Shown: piece after piece, positions 26,431 through 35,384 of the stretch
How positions within the stretch are numbered: the stretch's first letter is position 1
Layout of the letters: each line of letters starts with the position of its first letter
DNA from: Chitinophagaceae bacterium UBA1931
GTDB taxonomy: Bacteria; Bacteroidota; Bacteroidia; Chitinophagales; Chitinophagaceae
Length of the DNA: 64,000 bases
Assembly (NCBI GenBank): GCA_002337125.1
Contig: DDFJ01000004.1
Span: 669,832 to 733,831 of the forward strand
Reading direction: 5' to 3'
Notes under the pieces: generated by a model
Databases searched by the model: none
Told to the model about the DNA's origin: nothing
The model's input: only the letters and a program-made list of their open reading frames with translations
Program-made: the position numbers and the translations under genes

Positions 26431-27908
26431 ATCTTTGCTTTGCTGAGTTCACCATTCACCGTTCTCCAAATCCCCAACGGGTTTTCATTTTTCAATTCAT
26501 CAGGTAGCAACTGATTATTCCAGTTCTGGAAACAGATGGGTCGTGCAAAACGTTTAATTCCATCGGCACCAACGCTGGTAAATCTTGAATCGGTTGTGGC
26601 AGGGAATGGACCACCATGATGAATGCTTAAACAAACCTCCACTCCTGTTGGCACGCCATTTAAAATAAACCTTCCGCAAATATTTTTAATTGACTCAATC
26701 AATGCTTCATATTGTTTTACATCATTGTCAGTAGCCATAATGGTGGAAGTTAATTGTCCTTCCAGGTGCCGGGCAACAGTGAGCATTTCGTTCATGTCTT
26801 TACAACGGATCACCAGCGAATAAGGCCCAAACACTTCCTGGTGAAGCAATGGATTTTTTAAAAATGTTTCACCGCTTACAGTGGCAACAGTAGGTAAGCC
26901 TTCACCTTCTTTTACTTCCATTTCACTTTCGGCAACAAGATGAACTCCATCCTGCAGCAATGCATTTCCTTTCTTTTCTTTATACGATTTTACAATACCT
27001 GCATGAAGCATTGGTGCAGGTTGCACTTTCTGAATAGCTTTTCCCAAATCATGAACAAAGGTTTTCAGATCATCGCCATCTACACCAATCATCAAACCGG
27101 GATTGGTACAAAACTGTCCCGATCCGACTGTAATAGATGACGCATACATTGCTGCAATTTCCTGTGCTGATGATTTTAATTTTTCAGGTAATAAGAAAAC
27201 AGGATTTACACTTCCCATCTCTGCAAAAACAGGAATAGGTTCTTTGCGTTGATTTGCCCAGTCGAATAATTGTTTACCGCCTGCATACGATCCGGTAAAG
27301 CCAACTGCTTTGGTATAAGGATGTAATACCAATGCCTTCCCCACTTCAAAACTTTCACCATAAGCATGATTAAAAATTCCTTTGGGCATGTTGTGATAAG
27401 CTGCTGCTTTGTAAATGGCATCAGCCACAATATGTGAAGTATATGCATGAGCAGGATGTGCTTTTACAATTACCGGGCAACCGGCAGCAAAGGCACAGGC
27501 GGTATCGCCTCCGGCAGTTGAATAAGCAAAGGGAAAATTGCTGGCACCAAACACAACCACCGGTCCGATTGGGATCATCATTTTCCGGATATCGGGTTTG
27601 GGCGGATTTTTTGACGGGACAGCAGTATCAATCCTTGCTTCCAGCCAATCGCCTTTTTCACAGGCATCGGCATATTGGTTCAGCTGCAGAATTGTTCTTG
27701 CTCTTTCGCTGCGCAATCTTGCTTCTGAAAGATGTGTTTCCTTCATGGCAGCTTCAATTAAAATATCCCCGCAGTTTTCAATTTCAATGGCAATACCACG
27801 CATAAAAGCAGCTCTTGCTTTTAACGGAAGCTTACGGTATTCATGAAATGCTGTCCACGCATCAAACATCATTTCATTCAATTCTTTAACAGAAGTATCG
27901 GGAAACAT
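26427..27908 (-). CDS. Aldehyde dehydrogenase, alpha-ketoglutarate semialdehyde type
   Basis: 493 aa. Closest in pattern to NADP-dependent 2,5-dioxovalerate (ketoglutarate semialdehyde) dehydrogenases of sugar-acid or hydroxyproline breakdown. Motifs: GPVVVFGASNFPFAYSTAGG (cofactor region), VIVKAHPAHAYTS, GFTGSYAGGKQLFDWA, catalytic Glu in FAEMGSVNPVF and catalytic Cys in GSGQFCTNPG. The PHPAHP-type segment (KAHPAHA) is typical of this subgroup. No other pathway gene is adjacent, so the substrate is inferred from the family only. Confidence 0.88.
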   Translation of the reverse strand: MFPDTSVKELNEMMFDAWTAFHEYRKLPLKARAAFMRGIAIEIENCGDILIEAAMKETHLSEARLRSERARTILQLNQYADACEKGDWLEARIDTAVPSKNPPKPDIRKMMIPIGPVVVFGASNFPFAYSTAGGDTACAFAAGCPVIVKAHPAHAYTSHIVADAIYKAAAYHNMPKGIFNHAYGESFEVGKALVLHPYTKAVGFTGSYAGGKQLFDWANQRKEPIPVFAEMGSVNPVFLLPEKLKSSAQEIAAMYASSITVGSGQFCTNPGLMIGVDGDDLKTFVHDLGKAIQKVQPAPMLHAGIVKSYKEKKGNALLQDGVHLVAESEMEVKEGEGLPTVATVSGETFLKNPLLHQEVFGPYSLVIRCKDMNEMLTVARHLEGQLTSTIMATDNDVKQYEALIESIKNICGRFILNGVPTGVEVCLSIHHGGPFPATTDSRFTSVGADGIKRFARPICFQNWNNQLLPDELKNENPLGIWRTVNGELSKAKI

Positions 27909-28072
27909 GTCGTTCTTTTTTGAATTGGTTTGAAGGCATCTGAATCATTCATTCAGCACCCGAAGTTAAGTAAGATTTCAGCTGCATATTTTACAAGAAT
28001 TCGTGTCATTTATACAAGTTTTTCATCCTGTTAACGACTAAGTTCTTACCTTAACAGCTTCCAATAAACAGC

Positions 28073-28627
28073 ATGCTTTCTTTCAGGGATAACGAACAAG
28101 CCTTCCGGGATTTTATTAATCAACACCAGCAAAGGGTGTACAATACTGCGTTGAATACACTCCAGAACGAGCAGGATGCGGAAGAAATTACCCAGGATGT
28201 TTTTATTGAAGCCTTCAATAAAGCGCATACCTTTAAAGGAGAAGCACAGGTTAGTACATGGCTGTACAGAATTACATTAAACAAATGCATTGATCATATA
28301 CGAAGCAAAAAGCGCAAAAAACGCTTTGCTTTTTTAACCCAGTTGTTTCATGACAGTGGCGAACCGATAAGTGATGCCGGCGATTTTGTACACCCGGGTG
28401 TTGTGGCCGAAAACAAAGAAAAGGCAGCGTACCTGTACAAAGCCATCGACCAGTTGCCCGAAAACCAGAAAATCGCCTTTTTGCTTAGTGAAACAGAAGG
28501 TTTGAGTTATGCTGAAATCAGTGAAATCACCGGAAGCTCTGTTTCGTCGATAGAGTCGTTGTTGTTCAGGGCCAGGAAGAACCTGAGAAAAATTCTGGCA
28601 GATTTTTATAAAAATAACACCCGATAG
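28073..28627 (+). CDS. RNA polymerase sigma factor, ECF family
   Basis: 184 aa with only regions 2 and 4. Region 2: YNTALNTLQNEQDAEEITQDVFIEAFNKA and FKGEAQVSTWLYRITLNKCID. Region 4: QLPENQKIAFLLSETEGLSYAEISEITGSSVSSIESLLFRARKNLRK. It heads a three-gene operon with a one-helix membrane protein, probably its anti-sigma factor, and a Spy/CpxP-like periplasmic protein, which suggests an envelope-stress or metal-stress response. Confidence 0.93.
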   Translation: MLSFRDNEQAFRDFINQHQQRVYNTALNTLQNEQDAEEITQDVFIEAFNKAHTFKGEAQVSTWLYRITLNKCIDHIRSKKRKKRFAFLTQLFHDSGEPISDAGDFVHPGVVAENKEKAAYLYKAIDQLPENQKIAFLLSETEGLSYAEISEITGSSVSSIESLLFRARKNLRKILADFYKNNTR

Positions 28628-28663
28628 CAAGTTTTTGAATAAACAACCGTCAAACATACTGAT

Positions 28664-28990
28664 ATGACAACTAAACAGGACAAATGGATTGATGAAGTAA
28701 TGGGCAGTTTGCAGCAGATGCAGCCTGTGGAAGGCAATCCGCACCTGCACACACGTATCATTGCCCGGCTGAGCAACCAGGTTGCTCCGGCAAGGAAACC
28801 CCTGCAGCTGAAATGGGTTTATTCTTTTTCGGCACTGTTTGTTATTATGTTATTAATGAATGTTCTTGGCTGGAGAGGTTCAAACAGTACTTCTTCAGAG
28901 GTAACTGTTACCCAGCAACCGGTTGATATTGAAACGGTGATTTCTGATTACGGATTGGAAAGCAATAATACATATACCTCTTTACCCTGA
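28664..28990 (+). CDS. Single-pass membrane protein, putative anti-sigma factor
   Basis: 108 aa. A cytoplasmic N-terminal half (about 48 residues, DKWIDEVMGSLQQMQPVEG...) is followed by one transmembrane helix (about residues 49-66, WVYSFSALFVIMLLMNVLG) and a 40-residue extracytoplasmic tail. Position directly after an ECF sigma gene and this topology fit an anti-sigma factor, but there is no zinc-binding HxxxCxxC motif, so the role is inferred from context. Confidence 0.7.
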   Translation: MTTKQDKWIDEVMGSLQQMQPVEGNPHLHTRIIARLSNQVAPARKPLQLKWVYSFSALFVIMLLMNVLGWRGSNSTSSEVTVTQQPVDIETVISDYGLESNNTYTSLP

Positions 28991-29000
28991 TTTAAACGCC

Positions 29001-29507
29001 ATGAACAAAACGAAATTCCTTACCGCAGCGGTTATTCTTTTGGTGATTTTAAATGCAGCCACTTTGTTTTTCCTTTTTAACGGGCATGGGAAAAAACCTC
29101 CTGTTCGTAACGGGGGAAGACCATTCACAGAATTCATCAGCAAGCAGCTGAACTTTGACACAGTTCAAACTGGTCAACTGCAGTTATTGAGAGATAAACA
29201 CAAAGCCGAACTGGATACTTTAAGAAAAGAAGACAAGGTTTTGCACGACAGTTTGTTTGCTTTTGTAAAAAGAGGCGATATGGATTCGGTAAAGATTGAC
29301 TCATACCTCACCCGCATATCAGTTAATAAAAAGGAATTTGAACTGGCATTTATTCATCACTTTGCACAAATAAGATCGATCTGCAAACCTGAGCAACTTG
29401 ATTTGTTTAATAAAATGGTTGACCAGATGATGAAAAGAAGAATGCCATCGTTTAACGGACCCGGTGGCGGTGGTAGTGATAAAAAAGATTCTCCGGAAAA
29501 GAAGTGA
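29001..29507 (+). CDS. Spy/CpxP-like periplasmic protein
   Basis: 168 aa. One N-terminal transmembrane helix (about residues 7-27) and a helical, charged periplasmic part with paired helices (TGQLQLLRDKHKAELDTLRK; FAQIRSICKPEQLDLFNKMV) ending in a Gly-rich, Lys-rich tail. The LTxxQ-like helix pattern is that of Spy/CpxP/heavy-metal-resistance (CnrX, ZraP) proteins, which act as periplasmic chaperones or stress sensors for a partner sigma or kinase system. Ten bases after the putative anti-sigma gene, so one operon. Confidence 0.72.
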   Translation: MNKTKFLTAAVILLVILNAATLFFLFNGHGKKPPVRNGGRPFTEFISKQLNFDTVQTGQLQLLRDKHKAELDTLRKEDKVLHDSLFAFVKRGDMDSVKIDSYLTRISVNKKEFELAFIHHFAQIRSICKPEQLDLFNKMVDQMMKRRMPSFNGPGGGGSDKKDSPEKK

Positions 29508-29520
29508 ATATAAAGACGAC

Positions 29521-29556
29521 AAAAAGAAAGCCCTGCAATTTTGCAGGGCTTCTTTT
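29521..29556. terminator. Bidirectional terminator
   Basis: AAGCCCTGCAA / TTGCAGGGCTT with a TT loop and A/T runs on both sides, between the convergent sigma operon and rimO. Confidence 0.85.
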
Positions 29557-29558
29557 AT

Positions 29559-30869
29559 TTAGTTAACCACCTCTCCTTCCAGGTCGTAATCAAACGCTTT
29601 GGTGATTTTTACATTTACAAATTCTCCGGGTTTCAGCTTTTTATCCGAATGAATGATCACTTCGTTATCTACTTCAACCGAATCAAATTCTGTACGTCCC
29701 AGGTAACGTCCGGCTTCTTTTTTATCAATAATTGTTTTGAATGTTTTTCCAACTTTTTCCTGGTTAAGCTCGTAGGAAATTTCCTGCTGCACAGCCATAA
29801 TTTCCTGTGCCCTTCTTTCTTTTTCTTCAGCAGGCACATCATCCGTTAACTCATAACCACTTGTTCCTTCTTCATGGCTGTACGTAAAGATGCCTACACG
29901 ATCGAAACGGTGCTTTTCAAGAAACAGTTTTGTTTCTTCAATATCCTCTAATGTTTCGCCGGGGAAACCTGCAATTAATGTTGTACGTAAGCAAAGACCG
30001 GGAACTTTTTCACGAACAGCTGCAATTAACTCTTCTGTTTCAGTACGGGTAATCTGCCTGCGCATTGCTTTCAGCATATTATCACTTCCGTGCTGCAAAG
30101 GCATATCAAGATAATTACAGATATTATCCCGTTCACGCATTACATCTAATATCTCCAATGGAAATTTATGCGGGTAAGCATAATGCAGGCGAATCCATTC
30201 CAAACCTTTTACATCCGCCAAACGGTGCATTAAATCGCCCAGCATTCTTTTCTTATAAAGATCAAGTCCGTAATAAGTAAGTTCCTGTGCAATCAGCATA
30301 ATTTCTTTTACACCTTTCTTCACCAATCCCTCAGCCTCACGTACAAGATCATCCATGCTCTTGCTTACATGTGCGCCACGCATTAATGGAATAGCACAAA
30401 ACGCACAGGTGCGGTTACAACCTTCACTGATTTTTAAATACGCATAATGTGATGGTGTTGCCAGCAAACGCTCTCCCACCAGTTCCGATTTATAATCAGC
30501 TTCCAGTTGTTTTAAAACCAGCGGCAGTTCCATTGTACCAAAAAAAGCATCCACTTCAGGAATTTCATCTTCCAGGTTTTGCTTGTAACGTTCGCTGAGG
30601 CAACCGGTCACAATAACTTTATCCAGCTTCCCTTTTCTCTTTAATTCAACCTGGTCGAGAATGGTATTGATACTTTCTTCTTTTGCTTTGTCAATAAAAC
30701 CGCAGGTATTTACAATCACAATGTTGTGATCTTTTTTTGTGCTTTCATGCACCACATCCATATCATTTGCCTGCAGCTGCCCACTCAGCACTTCGCTGTC
30801 AACCATGTTCTTACTGCATCCCAGCGTAATGATATTAATTTTATTTTTCTTTAATGTCTTACTCTTCAT
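29559..30869 (-). CDS. rimO: Ribosomal protein S12 methylthiotransferase RimO
   Basis: 436 aa from the ATG at 30869. Radical-SAM enzyme that methylthiolates the conserved Asp of ribosomal protein S12. N-terminal UPF0004 domain (INIITLGCSKNMVDSEVLSG, with further Cys at VNTCGF and VTGCLSERY) binds one [4Fe-4S] cluster. The radical-SAM motif is EGCNRTCAFCAIP, and a TRAM domain forms the C-terminus. The CSKNMVDSE form separates RimO from MiaB. Start chosen because a -7 box (TACCTTTG) ends 7 bases upstream, inside the longer frame that begins at 30914. Confidence 0.93.
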   Translation of the reverse strand: MKSKTLKKNKINIITLGCSKNMVDSEVLSGQLQANDMDVVHESTKKDHNIVIVNTCGFIDKAKEESINTILDQVELKRKGKLDKVIVTGCLSERYKQNLEDEIPEVDAFFGTMELPLVLKQLEADYKSELVGERLLATPSHYAYLKISEGCNRTCAFCAIPLMRGAHVSKSMDDLVREAEGLVKKGVKEIMLIAQELTYYGLDLYKKRMLGDLMHRLADVKGLEWIRLHYAYPHKFPLEILDVMRERDNICNYLDMPLQHGSDNMLKAMRRQITRTETEELIAAVREKVPGLCLRTTLIAGFPGETLEDIEETKLFLEKHRFDRVGIFTYSHEEGTSGYELTDDVPAEEKERRAQEIMAVQQEISYELNQEKVGKTFKTIIDKKEAGRYLGRTEFDSVEVDNEVIIHSDKKLKPGEFVNVKITKAFDYDLEGEVVN

Positions 30870-30876
30870 AAGCCGA

Positions 30877-30884
30877 CAAAGGTA
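30877..30884 (-). promoter_or_regulatory. -7 box (TACCTTTG) for rimO
   Basis: Exact TAnnTTTG on the minus strand, 7 bases from the ATG. A CAAA (TTTG on the minus strand) lies further up at 30912, with a long spacer. Confidence 0.55.
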
Positions 30885-30971
30885 CAGGAAACAGTACGAA
30901 AGGCATCTTCTCAAAACCTTTAAAAAAAGTTTGGCATCATTTTTTCAAGGCAGTGGTTTAAACTCAGAATT

Positions 30972-31433
30972 ATGAAGAAAGTATTTTTTATTACCATCGT
31001 ATTGGCATTGATTTCAGCACAAGCAGTTTTCGCTCAATCAAAAGGAAGCAGTTATAAAACTGCGTTAGGTGTTAAGTTTTACCCGGGAGCTATTACATTA
31101 AAGCACTTTGTAAAATCAGACGCTGCTCTTGAAGGCATCGGTTATTTCTGGGAAAGAGGTGCACGTGTAACCGGTTTATATGAATTTCATGGTAACATCA
31201 GCGGTGCACGTGGTCTTAAATGGTATGTTGGACCAGGTGCGCATGTTGGATTTTACAACGACAGATACTACAACGGTGGTACCAGTGTAGGTCTTGATGG
31301 TGTACTCGGACTTGATTACAAGATCAGCGGAGCACCAATCAATTTCTCACTAGACTGGCAACCTTCGTTTGAGTTCGGCGATTACTACGGTTTTGGCAAC
31401 TGGGGAGGATTCGCCATTCGCTACACCTTTTAA
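30972..31433 (+). CDS. Small outer-membrane beta-barrel protein
   Basis: 153 aa. Signal peptide (MKKVFFITIVLALISAQAVFA) and about eight short amphipathic strands with aromatic girdles (GLKWYVGPGAHVGFYND, INFSLDWQPSFEFGDY, GNWGGFAIRYTF), ending in Phe as outer-membrane barrels usually do. The length fits a small 8-strand OmpA/OmpX-like barrel. No ligand or specific family identified. Divergent from rimO. Confidence 0.75.
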   Translation: MKKVFFITIVLALISAQAVFAQSKGSSYKTALGVKFYPGAITLKHFVKSDAALEGIGYFWERGARVTGLYEFHGNISGARGLKWYVGPGAHVGFYNDRYYNGGTSVGLDGVLGLDYKISGAPINFSLDWQPSFEFGDYYGFGNWGGFAIRYTF

Positions 31434-31460
31434 ATATTGCTGATTTTTGTTCAGTGCCGC

Positions 31461-31656
31461 TAAAGGGATACCCTGATAATCTGAAATAAGATAAAAAGGG
31501 TATCCCTTTACGTTTGTAACTTTATATCACTGAAAAATTCACACAAGGTAACCCTATAAGAAAACCATTAATCCGTAGCCTAAGAGTTCACCTCAACGAT
31601 TCGACCAACTAATTTAAAAGAGAGACTTTCCTCCGGTTTAGTCTCTCTTTTTTTTC
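31461..31656 (+). ncRNA. Candidate small RNA with promoter and terminator, no ORF
   Basis: The 309-base gap between the barrel gene and polX is structured. A perfect 13-bp inverted repeat (TAAAGGGATACCC at 31461 and its complement at 31498, loop 24) may end the upstream gene. TACGTTTG, an exact -7 match, covers 31509-31516. A strong terminator with eight T ends at 31656. A transcript of about 135 bases from near 31520 is therefore possible. No known RNA family recognised; existence is inference. Confidence 0.3.
31616..31656 (+). terminator. Rho-independent terminator
   Basis: AAAAGAGAGACT / AGTCTCTCTTTT with a 12-nt loop and a run of T. It lies about 180 bases past the nearest stop codon, so it probably ends something other than the barrel gene. 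Confidence 0.85.
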
Positions 31657-31742
31657 CGCACTTCAAATTACCTTCCCCGCTTTTCAGGAATTTGCGTTCT
31701 TTGTGCAGAAATTATTTGCACTACTAAATACATTTTATTTCA

Positions 31743-33392
31743 ATGCCCGATAACTACCAGATAGCAGACATGTTTTCGCTGCTGAGCAAATTGATGGACA
31801 TTCATGGCGAAAATTCTTTCAAAGCAAAATCATACGCTGCTGCAGCTTTCAACATCGAAAAATTACCGGTACAGCTTGCAGAAGTTGATCATTCAAAAAT
31901 TGCATCATACAAAGGCATTGGTGAAAGCACCGCTAAAAAGGTGATTGAAATTCTGCAAACCGGTCAACTCAAAGCCCTGAACGATTTGATTTCAACAACA
32001 CCTCCCGGCATTATTGAAATGCTTTCCATTAAAGGCTTGGGACCGAAGAAAATTTCAACCATCTGGAAAGAAATGGAAATTGAAAGTATTGGAGAGTTGC
32101 TGTATGCCTGCCAGGAAAACCGCCTGATGCTGTTTAAAGGCTTTGGCGAAAAAACACAAGCGAATGTAAAAGACTCTATTGAATTTTTCCTGCAACATAA
32201 AGACATTCATCTCTTTGCCGATATTGAAGCGTACGCATTGGCAGTTGATGAAAAAATGAAACAGCAATTCCCAGCTGATGATCTTCAGATAACCGGCGAA
32301 TTCAGAAGACAGATGGAAATTATTCATCAGCTTGAATGGGTAACTACTGCCGATGCAAACAGTATTGAAACCTTTTTTACAACAAACAATTTTTCTGTTG
32401 TTGAAAAAACCGATACTGCAATAACTGTAAAAGGGCCTGAGAATATTTTACTCCGGTTTTATTTTGCAAACAAAACTAATTTCGGCTCGATACTCTTTAC
32501 CACATCAGCAAGTGAAGAATTTTTAACCGCATGGGGTAATGTTGCAGAAGCCGCAGAAGAAACGATTTTATTTGAACAGAAAGGCGTCAGCTTTATTCCT
32601 TCCTGTTTAAGAGAAGAATTCAATACAAGCAATTCAGCTGTTGATCTTATTCAGCCATCATCAATTAAAGGAATCATTCACAGCCACAGCAACTGGAGCG
32701 ATGGTGGTGAAACCATTGAAACAATGGCCAGGCATGCACAGTCGAAAGGTTTTGAATATTTAGTCATCAGCGATCACAGTAAAAGTGCTGGCTATGCCAA
32801 TGGTCTTTCTGTTGAGCGGATTGAACAGCAGCACAAGTACATTGATGAATTGAACAAGCAATTCAAAAACTTCCGCATTTTTAAAAGTATTGAAGCCGAT
32901 ATACTTGGTGATGGTTCGTTGGATTATGAAGATGATATTCTTTCAACCTTTGATCTTGTCATTGCATCCGTTCACAGTAATTTAAAGATGAATGAAGAAA
33001 AAGCAATGATGCGTGTAATGAATGCAATTGAAAATCCTTACACCACCATCCTTGGCCATATGACCGGGCGATTGTTATTAAGCCGCAACGGGTATCCGCT
33101 TGATCATAAAAAAATTATTGATGCATGTGTTGCAAACAGCGTGGTGATTGAACTCAATGCACACCCCCGCCGTTTGGATATCGACTGGCGATGGATTCCG
33201 TATGCGCTGGATAAAGGTGCGCTGATTTCAATTGATCCTGATGCACATGAACTGAGCGGCTATGATGATATCCGTTACGGAGTGCTTGCAGCGCAAAAAG
33301 GAAGACTCACCGCATCAAAAAACCTCAGCAGTTTTTCGTTAAACGAATTTGAAGATTACCTGATGGATGTGAGAAGAGAAAAGGGAATTTAA
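31743..33392 (+). CDS. PolX-like protein with PHP domain, polymerase site degenerate
   Basis: 549 aa, close to bacterial family X polymerases (about 570). The N-terminal helix-hairpin-helix part is normal (YKGIGESTAKKVIEIL, IKGLGPKKISTIW, FKGFGEKTQANV). In the palm, the usual GSxRR...DxD metal-binding motif reads GEFRRQMEIIHQLEW, with no aspartate pair. The C-terminal PHP phosphoesterase domain (from about residue 310) keeps its metal ligands: GIIHSHSNWSDG, ISDHSKS, SIEADILGDG, ASVHSN, LGHMTG and SIDPDAHE. It is therefore more likely a DNA-binding 3' exonuclease or phosphatase than a polymerase. Followed 21 bases later by the serine hydrolase gene. Confidence 0.88.
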   Translation: MPDNYQIADMFSLLSKLMDIHGENSFKAKSYAAAAFNIEKLPVQLAEVDHSKIASYKGIGESTAKKVIEILQTGQLKALNDLISTTPPGIIEMLSIKGLGPKKISTIWKEMEIESIGELLYACQENRLMLFKGFGEKTQANVKDSIEFFLQHKDIHLFADIEAYALAVDEKMKQQFPADDLQITGEFRRQMEIIHQLEWVTTADANSIETFFTTNNFSVVEKTDTAITVKGPENILLRFYFANKTNFGSILFTTSASEEFLTAWGNVAEAAEETILFEQKGVSFIPSCLREEFNTSNSAVDLIQPSSIKGIIHSHSNWSDGGETIETMARHAQSKGFEYLVISDHSKSAGYANGLSVERIEQQHKYIDELNKQFKNFRIFKSIEADILGDGSLDYEDDILSTFDLVIASVHSNLKMNEEKAMMRVMNAIENPYTTILGHMTGRLLLSRNGYPLDHKKIIDACVANSVVIELNAHPRRLDIDWRWIPYALDKGALISIDPDAHELSGYDDIRYGVLAAQKGRLTASKNLSSFSLNEFEDYLMDVRREKGI

Positions 33393-33413
33393 TATACTCA
33401 ACAATCATATTTT

Positions 33414-34973
33414 ATGCGATTGATTCAATTACCGCTTGCCGTTTTCTTTATTCTTGTACAGTTAAGTTTATCAGCTCAGGAAACAAGCAGGCTGCAGCGA
33501 AGCACACCCGAGGCAGAAGGCATTTCGTCCAAAGCGATTCTCAATTTTATCCAAGCAGTGAACAACAGTAAAAATGAACTGCACAGTTTTATATTGGTTC
33601 GTCATGGAAAAGTTGTTGCTGAAACATGGTGGAAACCATATGCACCTGAATTAAAACATACCTTGTATTCAACCAGTAAAAGTTTTACATCAACTGCAAT
33701 TGGTTTTCTTGTTTCAGAAAAAAAGATAACGGTTGATGATAAAGTCATTTCGTTTTTCCCTGAATATTTACCCGACAGCATCAGCCCGTTTTTATCGCAG
33801 TTGAAAATAAAAGATCTGCTTACAATGTCAACCGGTCAGTATCCCGAACCAACATCTGCAGTGCTTTCAAATTTCAATGAGAACAACTGGGTAAAAGGTT
33901 TTCTGCGTTTTCCTATTACTTATGAGCCGGGAACAAAATTCAATTATAACAGTTTGGCTACTTACATGCTTTCAGCAATTGTGCAGAAAGTAAGCGGAGA
34001 AAAATTAATTGATTACTTAACCCCACGACTATTTACTCCGTTAGGCATAACCGGTATGGATTGGGAAATTGACCCGATGAACAGGAACACCGGTGGCTGG
34101 GGATTGCGTTTAAAAACAGAAGACATGGCCAAATTCGGTCAGCTACTTTTACAGAAAGGTGAATGGAAGAGTAGACAAATCATTCCATCATCATGGATTG
34201 AAGAAGCAACAACAAAAAAAATTGAACAGATGCCCGGTGTGCCTGCTACCGACAGTAATAAAATGGCAAGCGATTGGGCACAGGGTTATTGCTACCAGTT
34301 CTGGCGCTGCAGGAACAATGCTTTTCGTGCTGATGGTGCATTTGGACAGTACATTGTTGTTATGCCAGATCAGGATGCAGTAGTTGCCATTACCTGTGAA
34401 ACAGCAAACATGCAGGATGAACTGAATCTTGTATGGAATTATCTTTTACCCGCATTTCAACCGGCACCGTTACCTGCCAATAAAAAATTATACAAACAAT
34501 TTACAACAACACTTGCTGCACAATCGCTTCAACCTTTACCTGTTTCATCCAATGCATCAACAGAACAAATGATTGCAGGCAAACAATACATGCTTGAAGG
34601 AGCAAAAAACAGTATCCGTTCTGTTTCCGTATCATTTCAAAAAAATGAGTGCATCTTAACAACGAAGTACGATACATCAACATACAGTTTTCATTTCGGA
34701 TCAGGCAAATGGATAACAGGCCAAACAACAAAGCCGGGGCCGGGGTTACTGGCTGCTGCAAAAAACAGTTCGGCAGGTTTGTCACCATTTAAAACAGCAG
34801 GAACATATAACTGGATTTCCACCGACAGCCTTCAACTTAAATTACGTTACATTGAAAGTCCGCACACAGAAACATTTTTATTGGTGTTTGATGGCGACAA
34901 TGTTTCCGTAACAATTACGCCAAGTAACAATACACAGATGGCAGTTAAACGAAAAGGAAAAATCAATCAATAA
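33414..34973 (+). CDS. Serine hydrolase, class C beta-lactamase family
   Basis: 519 aa. Signal peptide (to about residue 22, SLSAQE), then a beta-lactamase/DD-peptidase fold: STSKSFTSTA holds the SxxK nucleophile and general base, FNYNSLATYML the YxN motif, and GAFGQYIVVMPDQ lies where the KTG/HxG strand is expected. The last about 170 residues form a separate beta-rich domain. Probably a periplasmic esterase, peptidase or D-amino-acid peptidase; the substrate is not predictable. In an apparent operon between polX and a STAS-like gene (3 bases). Confidence 0.85.
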   Translation: MRLIQLPLAVFFILVQLSLSAQETSRLQRSTPEAEGISSKAILNFIQAVNNSKNELHSFILVRHGKVVAETWWKPYAPELKHTLYSTSKSFTSTAIGFLVSEKKITVDDKVISFFPEYLPDSISPFLSQLKIKDLLTMSTGQYPEPTSAVLSNFNENNWVKGFLRFPITYEPGTKFNYNSLATYMLSAIVQKVSGEKLIDYLTPRLFTPLGITGMDWEIDPMNRNTGGWGLRLKTEDMAKFGQLLLQKGEWKSRQIIPSSWIEEATTKKIEQMPGVPATDSNKMASDWAQGYCYQFWRCRNNAFRADGAFGQYIVVMPDQDAVVAITCETANMQDELNLVWNYLLPAFQPAPLPANKKLYKQFTTTLAAQSLQPLPVSSNASTEQMIAGKQYMLEGAKNSIRSVSVSFQKNECILTTKYDTSTYSFHFGSGKWITGQTTKPGPGLLAAAKNSSAGLSPFKTAGTYNWISTDSLQLKLRYIESPHTETFLLVFDGDNVSVTITPSNNTQMAVKRKGKINQ

Positions 34974-34976
34974 ATC

Positions 34977-35384
34977 ATGCAGGTAACTATTCCTACCGAC
35001 CGGCCAATATACGAAAGTGAAATAGCCACTTACTGGTTTGATGATGCAGGATTTCTTGTATCACTTTCAAAAAGTGTAAAACGTACTGTAGAAAACATCA
35101 GCAGCAATAGTGAGCTGATCAAAAAAATCAGCAACAACAAACCGGTTCCGTTGTTAATCTATCTTGCAGCATCACCCATGCCTGATAAAGATGCAAGGGA
35201 AATTTCAACCAAACTGCTGCCTCAGAATTATTCTGCCATGGCAATGGTTTCAAAGCCGGGGCTTGCGGCACTTATTATGCGTTTACTGTTTAAATTAAAG
35301 CCATCCCCTATTCCAATAAAACAATTCACACATGAAAAAGAAGCAAGGGAATGGCTGATGCAATATGCAAAAGCTGATAATTAA
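34977..35384 (+). CDS. Small cytoplasmic protein, STAS/SpoIIAA-like fold suspected
   Basis: 135 aa, no signal or membrane segment. An N-terminal strand with YESEIATYWFDDAGFLVSL, then alternating helix-strand pattern (VPLLIYLAAS, YSAMAMVSKPGLAALIMRLLF) and a C-terminal helix (HEKEAREWLMQYA). That pattern is like the SpoIIAA/STAS-fold proteins common as single genes in Bacteroidota. Identification is tentative. It begins 3 bases after the serine hydrolase stop and converges with a 4-base overlap on the next gene. Confidence 0.6.
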   Translation: MQVTIPTDRPIYESEIATYWFDDAGFLVSLSKSVKRTVENISSNSELIKKISNNKPVPLLIYLAASPMPDKDAREISTKLLPQNYSAMAMVSKPGLAALIMRLLFKLKPSPIPIKQFTHEKEAREWLMQYAKADN

